NCBI RefSeq assembly: GCF_023065955.2
Contig: NW_026622852.1
Coordinates: forward strand, 10,709,423 to 10,773,422
Direction of reading: 5' to 3'
Source of the DNA: Ursus arctos
Taxonomy: Eukaryota > Chordata > Mammalia > Carnivora > Ursidae
DNA length: 64,000 nucleotides
A program made the position numbers and the translations under genes. Shown one piece after another: positions 36,188 to 48,176 of this stretch (within the stretch, counting starts at the first letter, position 1; the number at the start of each line of letters is the position of its first letter). The notes under the pieces are model-generated. The model did not search any database, had not been told where the DNA came from, and saw only the letters and a list, made by a program, of their open reading frames with translations.

Positions 36188-36239
36188 AAACACGTAACTA
36201 ATTTTTTTTAGAAATGAACCCACCGAAAAATCAAGTTGA

Positions 36240-36315
36240 TACACACATACACACCCATACATCATACACACACATACACACACACACACACATACACACA
36301 CACACACACACACAC
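36240..36315. repeat. (CA)n/(CATA) microsatellite
   Basis: A 75-base AC-rich array with periodic ATAC interruptions starts about 50 bases after a carnivore SINE tail. Confidence 0.93.
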
Positions 36316-36764
36316 TTTACAACTTCTTATTGTCTAAATCCGCCAGAGTGTTTTTCAAAAACCATTCTCTCCCAGTGGAAGTCTTTCCTGATCAATTTTA
36401 ACATTCGGAGATCTTTTTTTAAAGGTAAGATCAATATAAATAATCTCTCTAACGTACACACAACAGAGATTGTGAGGAACTTGCTGATTTGGCCCCAAGG
36501 GTCCCACTCAAGCAAACTCTGTACTCTGATATGCTGTGGGGGCCTTAGGGCAGAGCTTGGGAGAACCACAGGGGAAGGAAGACCTTGAAGAAGGGAGATG
36601 ATTCTTGAAAAATTATGTATGTGGATGAATTGTTTATATGAAGATGGATTTTTTAAGGTTAGTGTCTTTTTAATTTCTTCTTCTAATTATTGTTATTTGG
36701 TCTGTCTCTATGTTTGGGAATTCTCCATCATGTGACTCTTGAATCTTGGTGAGAGCATTGTATC

Positions 36765-37250
36765 AGTCCGATTAAGCTAAGTAATGCCCTGGGAACAAAT
36801 GACACCCTCTCCACTCTCAGTGACTTACACAGGTTTAATTCCTGCTAATGCTGCGTGTGAATTATGGCTGTGGCTCTGCTCTGAGCCGTCTTCGCTCCTT
36901 GGACCTGGACCGACGCAGCAGTCCGCACCTACAGCAGTGCTGCTCTTCAGAAGGAGGGAAAATAGACGGCAAAGCACCCCCTGGTTCTTAACGCTGCCAC
37001 CTCTAAATGATCCACGCCACTTCTGCTCCTATTTTGTTGGCTAAAATAAGCAACATGGTCAAAACCTGATGTCCAAGAGGCGGAAAAGTGTAATCCTTTC
37101 CCCAGGGTGGGGCAGAAGTATTTGGGAACAAGAAATGTGGTTATTGTAGGCAGAACCTTCCTTCCTGCTGTAAGAAGAGAGCATACTACCGGGGATGACC
37201 TAGGACTGGCCAATCACATGCAGCCACTGCGCTGGTTGAATTGAGAGCTG
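36765..37250 (-). repeat. Probable MaLR/MLT-type LTR remnant, minus orientation
   Basis: 'taagtaatgccctgggaacaaatgacaccctctccactctcagtgacttacac' and 'ggctgtggctctgctctgagccgtcttcgctccttggacc' match an old LTR-like repeat also suggested at 11340-11835. 'caagaaatgtggttattgtaggcag' lies near its other end. Confidence 0.4.
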
Positions 37251-38111
37251 ACAATGCAGGGCCGAGGCAGAGGTCGTTCTAGGTGGATGGGGCAGCGGCA
37301 CCAGCTGTAGCCAGAGCCTCGTTCCGGCAGCAGCACCCAGGTCCTCACGGGACTAATTCCGTGATATGATTTTAGTTGTTTACCTTTGGGTTTTTTTTTC
37401 TTTTTTCTTTTCTTTTTTTTTTTTTACCTACCATCTTGCATTCCTGTCTGCTTCCTAGACTTAGTGATCTAGTCTTCTTAGCCATTCTGTGAGCCACCCA
37501 GCAGTATCTGACAGATATTTCTACATAAACAAGTCAGAGTCTTTCTCTGTTGCTTTCAGTTAAGACTTTCAGCCCCTTGCCCCCCAAACATTTCCTCAGA
37601 TCAGTTTCTGATCACCAGGGGTCATTGTTGCCCAAGGCCCCCTCTTATCCCCGCACAGATGAAAGTCTGGCAAAGTATCAGGGCAGCTTACACTAAAAGG
37701 TGTTAGATAGGAAAGGCTGGCGGGCAGGGGCGGCAGTTCAGCCTTCGGCTCTGCGCGCTCAGGGGCTGGAGAGCCACTGGATACCAAAAAACACATGTGG
37801 AAAGGGCTTTCCTAGCAGGTGGGCCCCGGGTGATCTTGAGTTGGGAAGTAGCCCGATAGACCGTGAAGTGTCACTGCACTGACCACACGTGCTGGTTTGC
37901 AGGACGGTCCCAGGTTCCCACTCCTATGGATCTGTTAATGCCTATCGACTCCTTTTAGAGCCCTCTTTCTTTATTTCCTTTCTTTTCTTTTCCTTTCCTT
38001 TTTTTTTTTGTCTTCTTTCACTCTAAAATACATTCTAGCTTAGACAATAAATTATATGGACACTCCAACCAGAATGGAAATGGTCCCGCACCAGAAGTCA
38101 GAAGATCTTTA

Positions 38112-38355
38112 TTTTTTTTTTTAAGATGTATTCATTTATTTATTTGAGAGAGAGCAAGTGTGCACGTGCGTGCACACACGCCTACACACAAGTGCATGGG
38201 GGGGGCAAAGGGAGAGAGAGGGAGAGAGAGAATCTCAAGCAGACTCCCTGCTGAGCGCAGAGCCCGATGTGGGGCTCGATCTCATGACCCTGAGATCATG
38301 ACCTGAGCCCAAATCAAGAGTCAGCTGCTTAACCGACTGAGCCACCCAGGCGCCC
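38112..38355 (-). mobile_element. Carnivore SINE, minus orientation, with expanded internal purine/GT region
   Basis: The plus strand begins with poly-T and AAGATGTATTCATTTATTTA and ends CTTAACCGACTGAGCCACCC-AGGCGCC. The duplication CAGAAGATCTTTA is exact at 38099-38111 and 38356-38368. The A-rich/linker side contains an unusual GTGTGCACGTGCGTGCACAC expansion, making this copy about 40 bases longer than the others. Confidence 0.96.
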
Positions 38356-39689
38356 CAGAAGATCTTTACTTTAATCACAGTCTAGCACTAATATGTGGAG
38401 CAACCAATAAACTATCAATACCTCGGCTTCCTCATCTATGTAGCAGGCGAGTTTTTAGATCAGGGTTTGGCAAATTGTGTTCTGATTTTCAAGACCGTAT
38501 CTCACGGGCCACTGCAAGGGGAGAAAGAGGAGGCCAGATGGGGGAAGACCTGACACCCCCAGAGAACCTCGACTTCTATTTGTTTCTGGTCTTGGGGTTG
38601 TACCTAACATTGTGATTGGAAGAGGGTTCTTGTCATAAGAAATAAACACACACACCCTTCTACCTTGACCCTTCTTGCACCTCTAACACAAGCTTTCTTT
38701 CCTTTGCCACAAAACTTCCTAATAAAGTCCACGCTCATCCTCGTCCAAGCACTTCTGCAGTCCAGAGCAGCTGTGGGGACCGGCATCTTTATCCATCTCC
38801 CTCTGTCGGCATATATAGCCTCTGTCTATCTGTCTGTCTGTCTCTTTTTCTCTCTCTCTTGCTCTCTTGGTCTTGGTGCTATTTTCTTCTCACACCCAGC
38901 TGCTCAATCTACTTTATATCTCAGAGCCCAGTCCTGGACAGAGATGGTTTCAACAATGGATTATTATCTCTGTTTTGTACCAGACATCCTCATGGGCACA
39001 CCAGTCAGCCTATACATGGACTGCCTTTGCCTGGTCAGTCTCTGGTCACGGTTTGGCGAAAGTCAACCTAGCATGGCTTCGTGGCGTAGCGGCTGAGGGC
39101 GAAGCAGCTTTAACTAGCAGGGAATGCTGAGCTCGATTGGTACCGTGATGCATAAATCAAAAACCTGCCCAGTTTGCACCAAAGTATTAATGACTTCCCC
39201 AATCCCTGAATCCAATGAATGCTGTCTAATTGCCACGTTACCCAAGTTCTCTGGAGTGTTTCATGGGCCCATCCACTCACTCGTTGGCACTTCTCACTTT
39301 CCTACCTTCCCTACCACGAGTTTGGTTGTCTCCTTACCACTCCTGTCAGTCTCCCTTGCTGGACTCTCTCAGTTGTCCTCTCGTAGTTGTCCTGTCCCTC
39401 CTCTTGCGGGCCCTCTTCTATCCAAACACACCGCTGTCAATAAGCCAGAGAGAGACCTTTAAGCCTTAAGATGAATGTTCGTCAATGTGTTTTCTCTGTA
39501 GGGTTTTCTTTTAAGCCTTGTCATTTGGATATGAAGGCTGCTGTCCTCTTTTAAGGACATTGTTGTAAAAGCAAACAGTAAAGGATGCATCATTTAGAAC
39601 CCAGGGGTGAGAGGGTGTGAGAGGCAGATTTGACTCCCTCTGAAATCAGATTACCAGGGGACCTATCTCTACTTCCTATTCTTTAAAAC

Positions 39690-41080
39690 AGATTAATATC
39701 AAGTAAAATTGACTTTTTTTCTGTGGACAGTTCTATAAAATTCACTACATATATAGATCTGTGTTACCATCACTGCAAACAAGAAACAGTGCAGTTCCTT
39801 CTCTCCCAAATGCCCTCCTGCTACCTCTCCCGCTGCCTTGCCCCCCTCTCCGCCACCCCCACGCCCTAGCAGCCCCCTGTCTGTTCTCCATGGCCACAGT
39901 TGTGTCTTCCAGATAATGTCATATGAATAGAATCATGCAGAGTGCAGCCCTGTGTCATAGTTGTCTTATGTATTACAACCACATACATTGAAACACCGTC
40001 AGACAATGCTATAGTTTTTGTTTTCAAATTACAAAAAAATTAACAACAGAAAAATAATGTATTATATTTGCCCATATATTTATCATTTCTGCTGCCTTTC
40101 TTTCTTTCTTGAGGATCCAACTTTCTTTTTGGTATCATTTCCCTTCTTTCTAAGGAATTTCCTTTCCCAGTTCTCTTGGAACATGTAGGCTGGACAAAAA
40201 AAATTGAGAATTCCTTCATCTGAGAAGGTCTTTAATTCACCTTCATCCCTGAAGAATCTTTTTCCTGGACTTAGAATTCTGGGTTGACAGTCCTTTCTTT
40301 CAGCACTTTTAAAATGTTGTTCTCCTTTCTTCTGGCTTTCATGGTTTCTGATGAAACACGTCATTCCAGTGGTTCCCCTATAGGTAATGCACTGTATTTC
40401 TCAGGTACTTTTTCTTTTGGAGATTTTCTTCTTCTTTCTTTTAATCTGTAGCATCTAGTAATTTTATTATGCTGTGTCTGGGTGTTCATTTCTTTGACTT
40501 GATCATGTTTGGGTTTAATGAGCCTTTTGAATCTGTAGGTTTGTGTCTTTTTGCCAAATTGAGGACGTTTTCAGCCATTAGCATTTCAAATACTTTTTCC
40601 TTTCTGTGATCTTTCTGGAACTTTCCAACCTTGCCTTTTCAGTCCTTGGGCCAGAAAGCTGGTGCTCTGCAAGGACTCTGCTTACCTCCAGGACCAAAAG
40701 GTGGGAGGACTGATGGAGATAAAAAGGGTTTCCCCACCCTCGAGACAGCAGCTCTTATCAGGGTGCAGAGTTTTATCTCCTGCAGGTTCCCATGGCTGCT
40801 GCTGCTCTTGTTACAATTACTTGGGTTTGAGGCAGGCACTAGAAAATGGAAGGGAAAAAAGAATAGGCAATTTCTCCTACTCTTTTTGACCATTGGCAGT
40901 TTTCTTCCCCACTTTTTGACCACAGGGCTTCTGGAGATCCCCTTCTCCAGCCCTGATGCCCACTCACAGGTTTCAGATTTCGATTAATTCAGGCCAGTCG
41001 GGGCATACCAGAGGGAGAAAAAATGGCCAAGTAAGGCCATTTTGGTGGCACTTTGAATCTTGGTCTTCCTTCTCAAAGCT
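39690..41080 (-). repeat. Old L1 (L1M-class) remnant, T-rich strand forward
   Basis: 'agttctataaaattcactac' and 'ccagataatgtcatatgaatagaatcatgcag' are followed by 'gaaggtctttaattcaccttcatccctgaag', 'acttagaattctgggttgacagtcctttctttcagc', 'gctgtgtctgggtgttcatttctttgac' and 'gaatctgtaggtttgtgtctttttgcc', a well-known old-L1 text. From 40650 to 41080 identity is uncertain. Confidence 0.7.
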
Positions 41081-41224
41081 TCTGTTAGACGATTTGCTTT
41101 TCAGAGCCCAGAGGTAGCTGATCCATGCGTTCTATCCCAGTGTGCGATCACAGCATCCTTCGCCTACTCATAAGGCTAGCTTTGACTTTGCTATTTAGCA
41201 AAGGGCTCCATCCCCCAACCTTCA

Positions 41225-41330
41225 TCCTCCATGCCTCCCTCTATTTATTCAGTTGACGTGCACTGATCGCCTACTAAGTGCCACTTGCTGCAGGCTAGAG
41301 AAACCCATCCTTAAGGTGTTCAGAGCACAG
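41225..41330 (-). repeat. L2 LINE 3' end remnant, minus orientation
   Basis: 'ctctatttattcagttgacgtgcactgatcgcctactaagtgccacttgctgcaggctag' fits the reversed L2 end. It is the last clear interspersed repeat before the BNC2 3' UTR. Confidence 0.5.
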
Positions 41331-42173
41331 TTCCCAATTGAGACACAGCTCCGGCCTCGCCCCCATGTCCTGCCTCCCCCTCCCACTGAGGCTCACAGAT
41401 CTGTGCAAAGAGAGTGGTCTCTGCTGCTTCCTTGAAAAAACAAGTCTGCACGTGAGCCAGAAACCAGCCTCACAGGTGAGCTCTGTGGGTGAGGCTCGGG
41501 GCTTCGGAGAGAGTCATATTTTTCAAACACACAGGTTTGTGGTTTCTGAAAGAACAAAAAGCAGAAAGCATAACATCTTGCAGGATTACTTTCTGCTGAA
41601 GACCAATTGATGCGACATCTGAAAATAATCAAATAAGTGTCTTGTTTTCAGCCTGCAAATGACTTTGTGAAACTTCGGAAGGAAATTCTCCACTTAAGAG
41701 AGAGGAAAAAAAAAAAAAACAAGAAAAATGGAAATTGAGATCACGAGGAAGAACAAAGATGGAGAATTAGGAGAGTGCTTTGAATTGTTAATAGCATTTA
41801 TATTTGTAAAAATGAATCTCTCTAAGAACCTGAAAGTGGCCTAATCATTTTACATCACCTTACATAGCACATGCCCCAAATCCCTGATAACCTCCAGCTT
41901 CAATTGCTTATGACCATTTTCTGGAACATTCCAAAGACCTGAAGTTCGACACAATGTGCAGAGCTCCGGATTCAAAATTATTGAAGACTTTGATATTTTT
42001 TTTCCTTATAAGTTCTTATATTTGGAAAGAAGTTAAGATACAGTCTAACCCCAGAGGATCACAAGATATTGAACTGTTTTTTTTCTTTTTTAAAAAATGG
42101 TATCAGCCAAGAAAACAGAAATGGAACTGAACATTATAATGAGGAAAGTAAAGAAGGGCAAAGAAAATGCTGA

Positions 42174-42240
42174 GGGCGGCGTGTATAAAAGTCGGAGAGG
42201 CTGCACCTCAGGAGGAAGACGTCTGCTGGCCAAGGTAAGT
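42174..42240 (+). promoter_or_regulatory. Candidate TATA promoter with adjacent splice donor (possible short non-coding first exon)
   Basis: GGGCGG at 42174-42179 is followed by TATAAAA at 42184-42190. An initiator-like CCTCAGG has its A at 42210, 26 bases after the first T of the TATA box. A consensus donor CAAG|GTAAGT has its exon end at 42234. The transcript would run towards, and antisense to, the BNC2 3' end about 2.8 kb away. No exon 2 could be identified. Confidence 0.3.
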
Positions 42241-43229
42241 CCCATTAAGGCAGGTTGATGAGGATACTCAGAGGCAAATGCAATTCAACGTCATCAAAAA
42301 CCCCGGACTCAGGTAAGGAGAGACTGGAGCAAAGAGAAACTTCCCCGGGGCTGCGGTGGTTAAGGGTGACTTAGGGTTCCTCTAGCATTTCCTTAATCTA
42401 CAAGTCAAGTGTGGCTAATATCCAGCGTGGATGACAGACAGTTGTACATCGTGAATTTCTGGTTCTTAATGATGCATTTGGGCTTTATTTTGTACAGCTG
42501 TCCTTGTCTTAATCCCTTCCTTTTTTTCCCTCCCCCCGGGGTTTAATGGTTTCTAGTTACGTATCAGCATCCTCAGCCGCATGCCGCCCATCAGGCAGCA
42601 TGTGGCCTCCAAAGGTTATGGCATTTGGGTCGCCACGAGTGCTCTGGCAGGACCAGTGCCCCCGTGAACAGCACAGCGAACTCTCTCGTAGGACTGGAAC
42701 GTGGCAGTGCAGGACCGGGGCGCGCGCTAGGAATCCAACCAAATGCCTTTTGCAAACAGCAGCTCGATGAGGATTCCTGCCATGAGGCAAAATGCTTGGA
42801 AAGTTACTGTGTGCTGGCATCACTGGGTTTGGGGTCAGCATGCTGAAACCGGGACTCATTATGTTCCTACCATGCCAACTTGGTGCAATTAGCCGAACAC
42901 GATAATTTCCCGAAGCCATATGTTGATCTTTAGGGGAGAAAAGGCTTCGTATGCCTGATGGCTCTGAGCTCTGACTGGCATGTCCCAGCTTCGAGCACAT
43001 TTCTGTAAATCAGGGTAACGCACGCACACGGCTATCAAAGTTGAGGTGGGAGAGCCCGCCTGGATAGAGGCAGAAAACAGAGCAAGGCTGTGTACTTGTT
43101 GACTCTTGCAGTGAGTTGGTTTTCTTCTCTTTTTTTCCCAAGGAAGGTTTCAGAGAAAGGTCAAGGGAGCACCCCTGTGTGCAAGGCTGTCCCTCCCTCC
43201 CCCCCGCAAATAAAATCAATGGAAGGACC

Positions 43230-43700
43230 TAGAACACAATAAGTTATGTTCCAGGGCTGCTGGCCTGTATTCCCATTGGAGACCTATCGTTGTGAACTAG
43301 CACTGTTGGGAAATCTCTTCGGCTAGGCCTGCTGATCAATATCTCTGTTCATTAGACGTCTCTGATGAATATGGGTAATGATTGGGTGCCCGAGAGTCAG
43401 GTGACTAAAAATAACTGCGACTTACTGCCGGTTGATAGATTCTCCCCCCAGTATTACTTCAGGCAATTCAATATTCGCGGCAGCCCCTCCTGAGCGCCCC
43501 CCCCCCATGCGATCCTCTCCGGTCTTCATTGATAGATCAGCCCTGTCCTCAGGGCAGCTTTATTAAATTAGTAGCACTTAATCTACTGTCATACTGTCAA
43601 CTGACACCGGGCAAACGAACAGAGAGCCAGCCTTCCAGTGGCTCAGGAGAGCCGCGGGCCGCGACCCAGGCGGTTTCCACTAGCTCTGTGCCGAGCACTG
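43230..43700. other. Candidate conserved non-coding element 1.3-1.8 kb beyond the inferred BNC2 3' end
   Basis: GCTGATCAATATCTCTGTTC, ATTAGACGTCTCTGATGAAT, GGTTGATAGATTC, AATATTCGCGGCAGCC and TTTATTAAATTAGTAGC are repeat-free and retain scattered CpGs. Confidence 0.35.
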
Positions 43701-45041
43701 TCTTCATGGGTGTCTCTTTGCCACAGAGGAGGATTTCCACCATTTAGTAATATTTAAAACAACTTTTTTTTTTTAAGAAGAAGGAGCTGTTTGAGGGAGA
43801 ATTCTTGCCAATTACAGACGTGTTATGACATGAAAAGATCATGACTATGCTTGGATTCCCTGCAGAAGTGCGTTAATACATCCGTGACATTTAATAACCA
43901 CATGCGTCAACGGAGCTGTTTAAGCTTTCGTTTCTTTGCCCTTACCCCCAAACCCACCTATGGGTGCTCAGAGGAAATCATGGAGGGAGACTCCATCAAG
44001 GCTTGGTGGCTGGCACCCCTGCTGCCTGGGAGCGCCCCTCAGTCTGTAGTATCTGAGGCTGGCTGGATCCTTCCTCACTGTGGGCCTGACGACAGCCTGT
44101 CCAGCCCCTTGCTGGCCAGAGGTCTAGGGCCGGGGCTGCTGTAGAGTCGGGGTAGCTCATTTCCCTGGGGATGGGCCGGACGAGCTTGGTGCAGTGGGTG
44201 GAACAGGTCGGGGAGATGGGCAAATCCAGCGCTAGGGTTGGAGAACAGAAAAATGCCAACTTGGAAAGAAGACTCCAGGAAAAGTTAGTCACCCATTCTT
44301 AGCTAAGATGGGTGTGAGAGGTGGGCGTGATAGTATGCAATGCCGAGTCAAAAGCACCTTCTATGTGCTTCTTCCCATTGTCCCATAAGCAGGATGAAAG
44401 GAGGAGGAAATGTCACTGGTTAGGACATCTGTCCTTCTGCTAGTTTTATTTCTAGATTATAACAAGCACAATCTGCAGAAAACCACTGCCCAGGGAATAT
44501 AAACTGAAACACAAGCATTTAGTCTGAAAAAAATATATAGTCATCATCCTGTTGGCTGCTGTCCACGAATTTCAAAGGGCGGGGGAGGGAAGACAATGTG
44601 TTTGTAGAAAGCTAAGTGGCAAAGACAGCTAAGTTCTTCCTTTGGTCTTTCTTTCCTTAAAAGAGCTTGGGCAAAGGGCTTTGGGGGAACAGGAATTCTG
44701 GAGAGACACAGAAAAGTCATCCCTCGAAGGATGGCTTTGGTGGGGAAGACTCGGCGATGTTTGCTGGGCTCTGTCGGGACTGGCTGGAATCTTCATAGCC
44801 CTGACTCAGCTTCGCCATCTGAGCAAGAGACGGGTTTGATCTTCCTAAGAAGAGTATTCAATAATACCAGGATGCAGTCCAAACAGGAGATTGACTCTGA
44901 GTTATACAACAAGCGTGCTTCAATAGGGTGAATTACCATGTGAGCTGAAGTGTTACTAAGTGTATTTTGTAAAGGTCTATTGGAGTTTGTTGAGGTTTCT
45001 TCAAATCAAGAAGGTAAGAAGAGGTCAGTGACTGATAAATC

Positions 45042-45047
45042 TTTAAT
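45042..45047 (-). terminator. BNC2: Candidate distal polyadenylation signal (ATTAAA) of BNC2
   Basis: On the minus strand the sequence reads TTTTTATATTAAAGATTTAT, followed about 15-20 bases later by CAGTCACTGACC and then a pyrimidine-rich stretch (CTCTTCTTACCTTCTTG) that could serve as the downstream element. ATTAAA is the commonest variant of the AATAAA signal. The implied cleavage is near 45020-45030. The position is chosen by motif and by expected UTR length, not by transcript evidence. Confidence 0.5.
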
Positions 45048-46343
45048 ATAAAAATTGTACAAGAATTCTGATACAAATTACAAGAGGTATTTGGACAAAA
45101 TATGAATAAAATTCCATTTACATCCCCAAACCCTTATGCATTTTATGCAAAAGACATACTGTAGACAGTTATAGTACAGAAAATACAACAAAGGAAATAG
45201 CAAATAAAAAACTTTTAATTCCCTTAGACTACTAATCAAAACAAACCCAAAAGCAAAACAAAACAAAACAGAAACAAAACCCTTGTTCAAGGTACATACA
45301 GTATTTCTGAAGCTACCGACGTCACGAGTATTACATGGGGGGGGGATGCAAGTCGTCCCCATCCCTTGGTGCCGCTACCGTGGGGAGCACAGACTTTGGC
45401 TCTGCGACAGGCTCTAGCAGAAGAGACTGGTTTGATGCAGATGAGAACAACATAAACAAAAAAAGCATAGACCCCCCCAAACTCTGGGGGAGGGAGAGGA
45501 CCTATCTTGGTGAAAATTCCTTTTCCTCAAGATACTTCAATTCCCTTTGGCCACTTTTGCTGTCAAATATGCAGGTCGAGTCAAATGTTTTTGTTATCGA
45601 GACACACTGGTGGGCTTGGGGTGAATTAGAAAGTTATGCGTTCTCCCAACTGTGGGAGGGATCTTGCTAGTTCTAGAAGGACTAGCCCATGATTCACAGG
45701 GGAGAACAGAGAGCTTTCCTTCCCAGAGCCTCAACTTGCCTTCAGCTTTGAGGAAGGGCCCAGGTGGCCTCAGACCGAAGTCTTCCCTCTGGTTCCTTGA
45801 CCTTCCTTGACCCTCTGACCTCCATGTACCCACATTTAACTCTCCTGCACTTTTTTTTTTTTTACTGGCACTAGTAGGAAAATGGTAAGATTTCTCTGCA
45901 GGGCAGCTGAACCAAAGTTTGCACAGGAAAGCGAGTGCACCATATATTATAAATCTTCGATAGTCGTATCAGGTTAATACAAATACTAGAACATCTCATT
46001 CACTTAATTCATGTTATGTAAACCCTGGACAGGGCAGAGCACACACGTTTCCAAAGTGATCAAAATCAGAATGAAGGAGGGAGTGTTCTACCTTCTTGCT
46101 TCAGAAGAGATTTTATTTTAAGGGGGTAGGTGAGATCAGAAGGAGAGCAAAGGGCGGGAGTGGAAAGATAATGGAAAAGTCAGGGGAGATTAAGATAGGC
46201 AATGAGAGGAATGGATTACTCTGTACAGAGACATGCAAAAACGCTCCAAATTGAGTACTAGATGAAAAAAAAAATAAACAATCAACCTTGGTTTATACAT
46301 CTCAAGTGAACCTATTAACTCAGCACATCGTCTGGGAGTTCAG

Positions 46344-46490
46344 GAGCATCGTGCCTCGTGAATCAATGCCGCTCGCGGCTACCGCGCTGATTCTCAGCCG
46401 GGGCGGGGATGCTTGTCTCCCAGCGTGGAGAAGGCAGGCAGCGGGGCTCCCACTGAGCCCGCGCCGGCTCGGCTCACCTTGCGCGGGGAC
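46344..46490. other. CpG-dense patch in the inferred BNC2 3' UTR
   Basis: I count 16 CpG dinucleotides in about 145 bases, including CGCGGC, CCGCGC, GGGGCGGGG and GCCCGCGCCGG. The surrounding kilobases are AT-rich and nearly CpG-free. It includes a GC-box-like GGGGCGGGG. Confidence 0.8.
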
Positions 46491-46552
46491 TACCAAGAGG
46501 CCTGGGGTTTCCTCCCCCTCTTTTGGAAAGCACTTGCAGGGCCAGGTGAGAG

Positions 46553-46582
46553 CCCTGGATATGTGGGCTCACATATCCAGGG
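46553..46582. other. Perfect 13-bp inverted repeat with 4-base loop in the inferred BNC2 3' UTR
   Basis: CCCTGGATATGTG at 46553-46565 is followed by the loop GGCT and then CACATATCCAGGG at 46570-46582. Three further pairs (46550-46552 with 46584-46586) extend the stem across a one-base bulge. In the BNC2 transcript the loop would read AGCC. Confidence 0.9.
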
Positions 46583-48140
46583 GCTCCCCAGGGTCACCTC
46601 TCAGTCCTCGCATTCTGCAGCGGAAGTAGGCAGAGCCGGTTAATAATGGATTGATTCGCCATCTTCGTTGTGCATTATTTCAACATCACATTTGGCAACA
46701 GGAAGCCTTATAAAGTCTCGGTATAGCACTTAGATACTCTCTCTGTTCAAGAAATATATTTTTATACTATCTACTTCTCTCCATTTTTGTTAAAATACCC
46801 TTTTCTGCTCTTCCTTCCCTTCAAAGATTCTTTTTTTCAAAAATTAAACTTAAACAAAAAGCGTTAAAAGAAAAAACATTAGAAATGTCCTCAAGCATCC
46901 CTGTTATTTCAAGGGGGAAAGCTAATATTAGTTAGCAGATTCTGTGCAATTTTGGCAACTGAGTTTTTAATTCATTTAAGATTCTATTAAGATGTTTGAT
47001 AAATGATTGTAATATATATGTACTGGGGGAACTTAAACAACATCAAGCCAACTGCTTTTTCTCTGACCCCAAGAATCCTTGCTCAAAGTGCTTTTCTTCC
47101 CAGTCCTCAGACTGGTGAATGAAATTATTTCGCACAAATTTGTCAACAAAGACCTGTTAAGCTTTCTACCTCTAAGTCTCCTGCTTTTCTCTCTCTCCGA
47201 AAGTTCACATCAAAGAGGACACCTGCACGCATCTCATTCGGTTGACAAATATATTTGCCTTGTGACTGTTTGCAGCCGGGGGTCAACAACTTCTGTCAGA
47301 CCTGCTGCCAGAGGGCTGGGAGGAGGCATGGAGTCCCCTGGTTCCGTAAAGAGGACATACAAATCGATCTCGCACTTCCCTTAGTCACTAACTAGCCCCT
47401 TTCCAGCCATCATTTAGCAGCTCACAACAGTTCACTATACGATAGCAGCCACTACGTCCACGGAATTTGGGCTCAAGGTATTTTCGTGCTCCTCCTTTGA
47501 ACCTTTTGTCCCCTTGTCACTTGATTCTGTAAAGCTCACTGTACTTGTTACCAAAATTCTCCCAAAGTGGAGAATTTAGCTTTTACATATAGGGTAGTTC
47601 CTGTTTTCGAGATTAAAGTAAAAAGTCCAATCTCCCCCCCCCAATCCCCCCACCCTGCTTTTTTTAGATTGTCAGTCCAGTTTCGCGAAATGAAGGTTAA
47701 GCTGTCCTGTTAAGCTATGGATTCAGAGGCGGTCATCTCAAGGTACGTGTGTACCTTTACACCTGTGGTTGTCTGCCAAAGCTAAAACAACGACGGCAAC
47801 TTCGACCACCATGCATAATATGTCTCCAACATATGCACTTTTTGAACAGAAAGAAAAATATTATAATGCTTTCCTTCCAGAATATGGGGTAATCTAATTC
47901 TGTTCTGCCACTGAACTTGTGGGAAATTTTGCTCCAGTTTTTGGGGGCCACATCCAGTACTCCTCAAAGGAGTGGTCATGCAATTCCAACACTTAAGTTT
48001 TTCAAGACGCAAAGAATGCGGTCACAGCGTCTCTCCACTGACCCTTTATTTAAGAAGTCATCTTGTTACTGTCCACTTAATAGCTGGAGAGGGCATCGGA
48101 GAGGCAGCCCGGGGCTCACCAAAGATGAAGCTTAGTAGGG

Positions 48141-48145
<5 letters not shown>

Positions 48146-48176
<31 letters not shown>

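Larger units (their letters stand above)
1..45021. other. Intergenic DNA beyond the 3' end of BNC2
   Basis: No coding exon, RNA gene or processed pseudogene could be supported here. Open frames are short or explained by repeats. The region is a mosaic of carnivore SINEs, older MIR/L2/L1M/MLT1 remnants, microsatellites and single-copy DNA. Stretches in which I recognise nothing specific include 2.1-3.9, 6.0-7.0, 11.9-13.2, 19.6-20.4, 23.0-24.1, 25.2-26.4, 27.7-28.4, 28.8-30.4, 32.5-33.0, 37.4-38.1, 41.4-42.1 and 43.8-45.0 kb. In mammals BNC2 is flanked on this side by a gene-poor interval, which fits. Confidence 0.8.

Noticed and set aside
7418..38355. tRNA-like A and B boxes inside the seven SINEs as tRNA genes
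   Set aside because: They belong to tRNA-derived SINEs; the cloverleaf is not intact and tails and target duplications mark retroposition.
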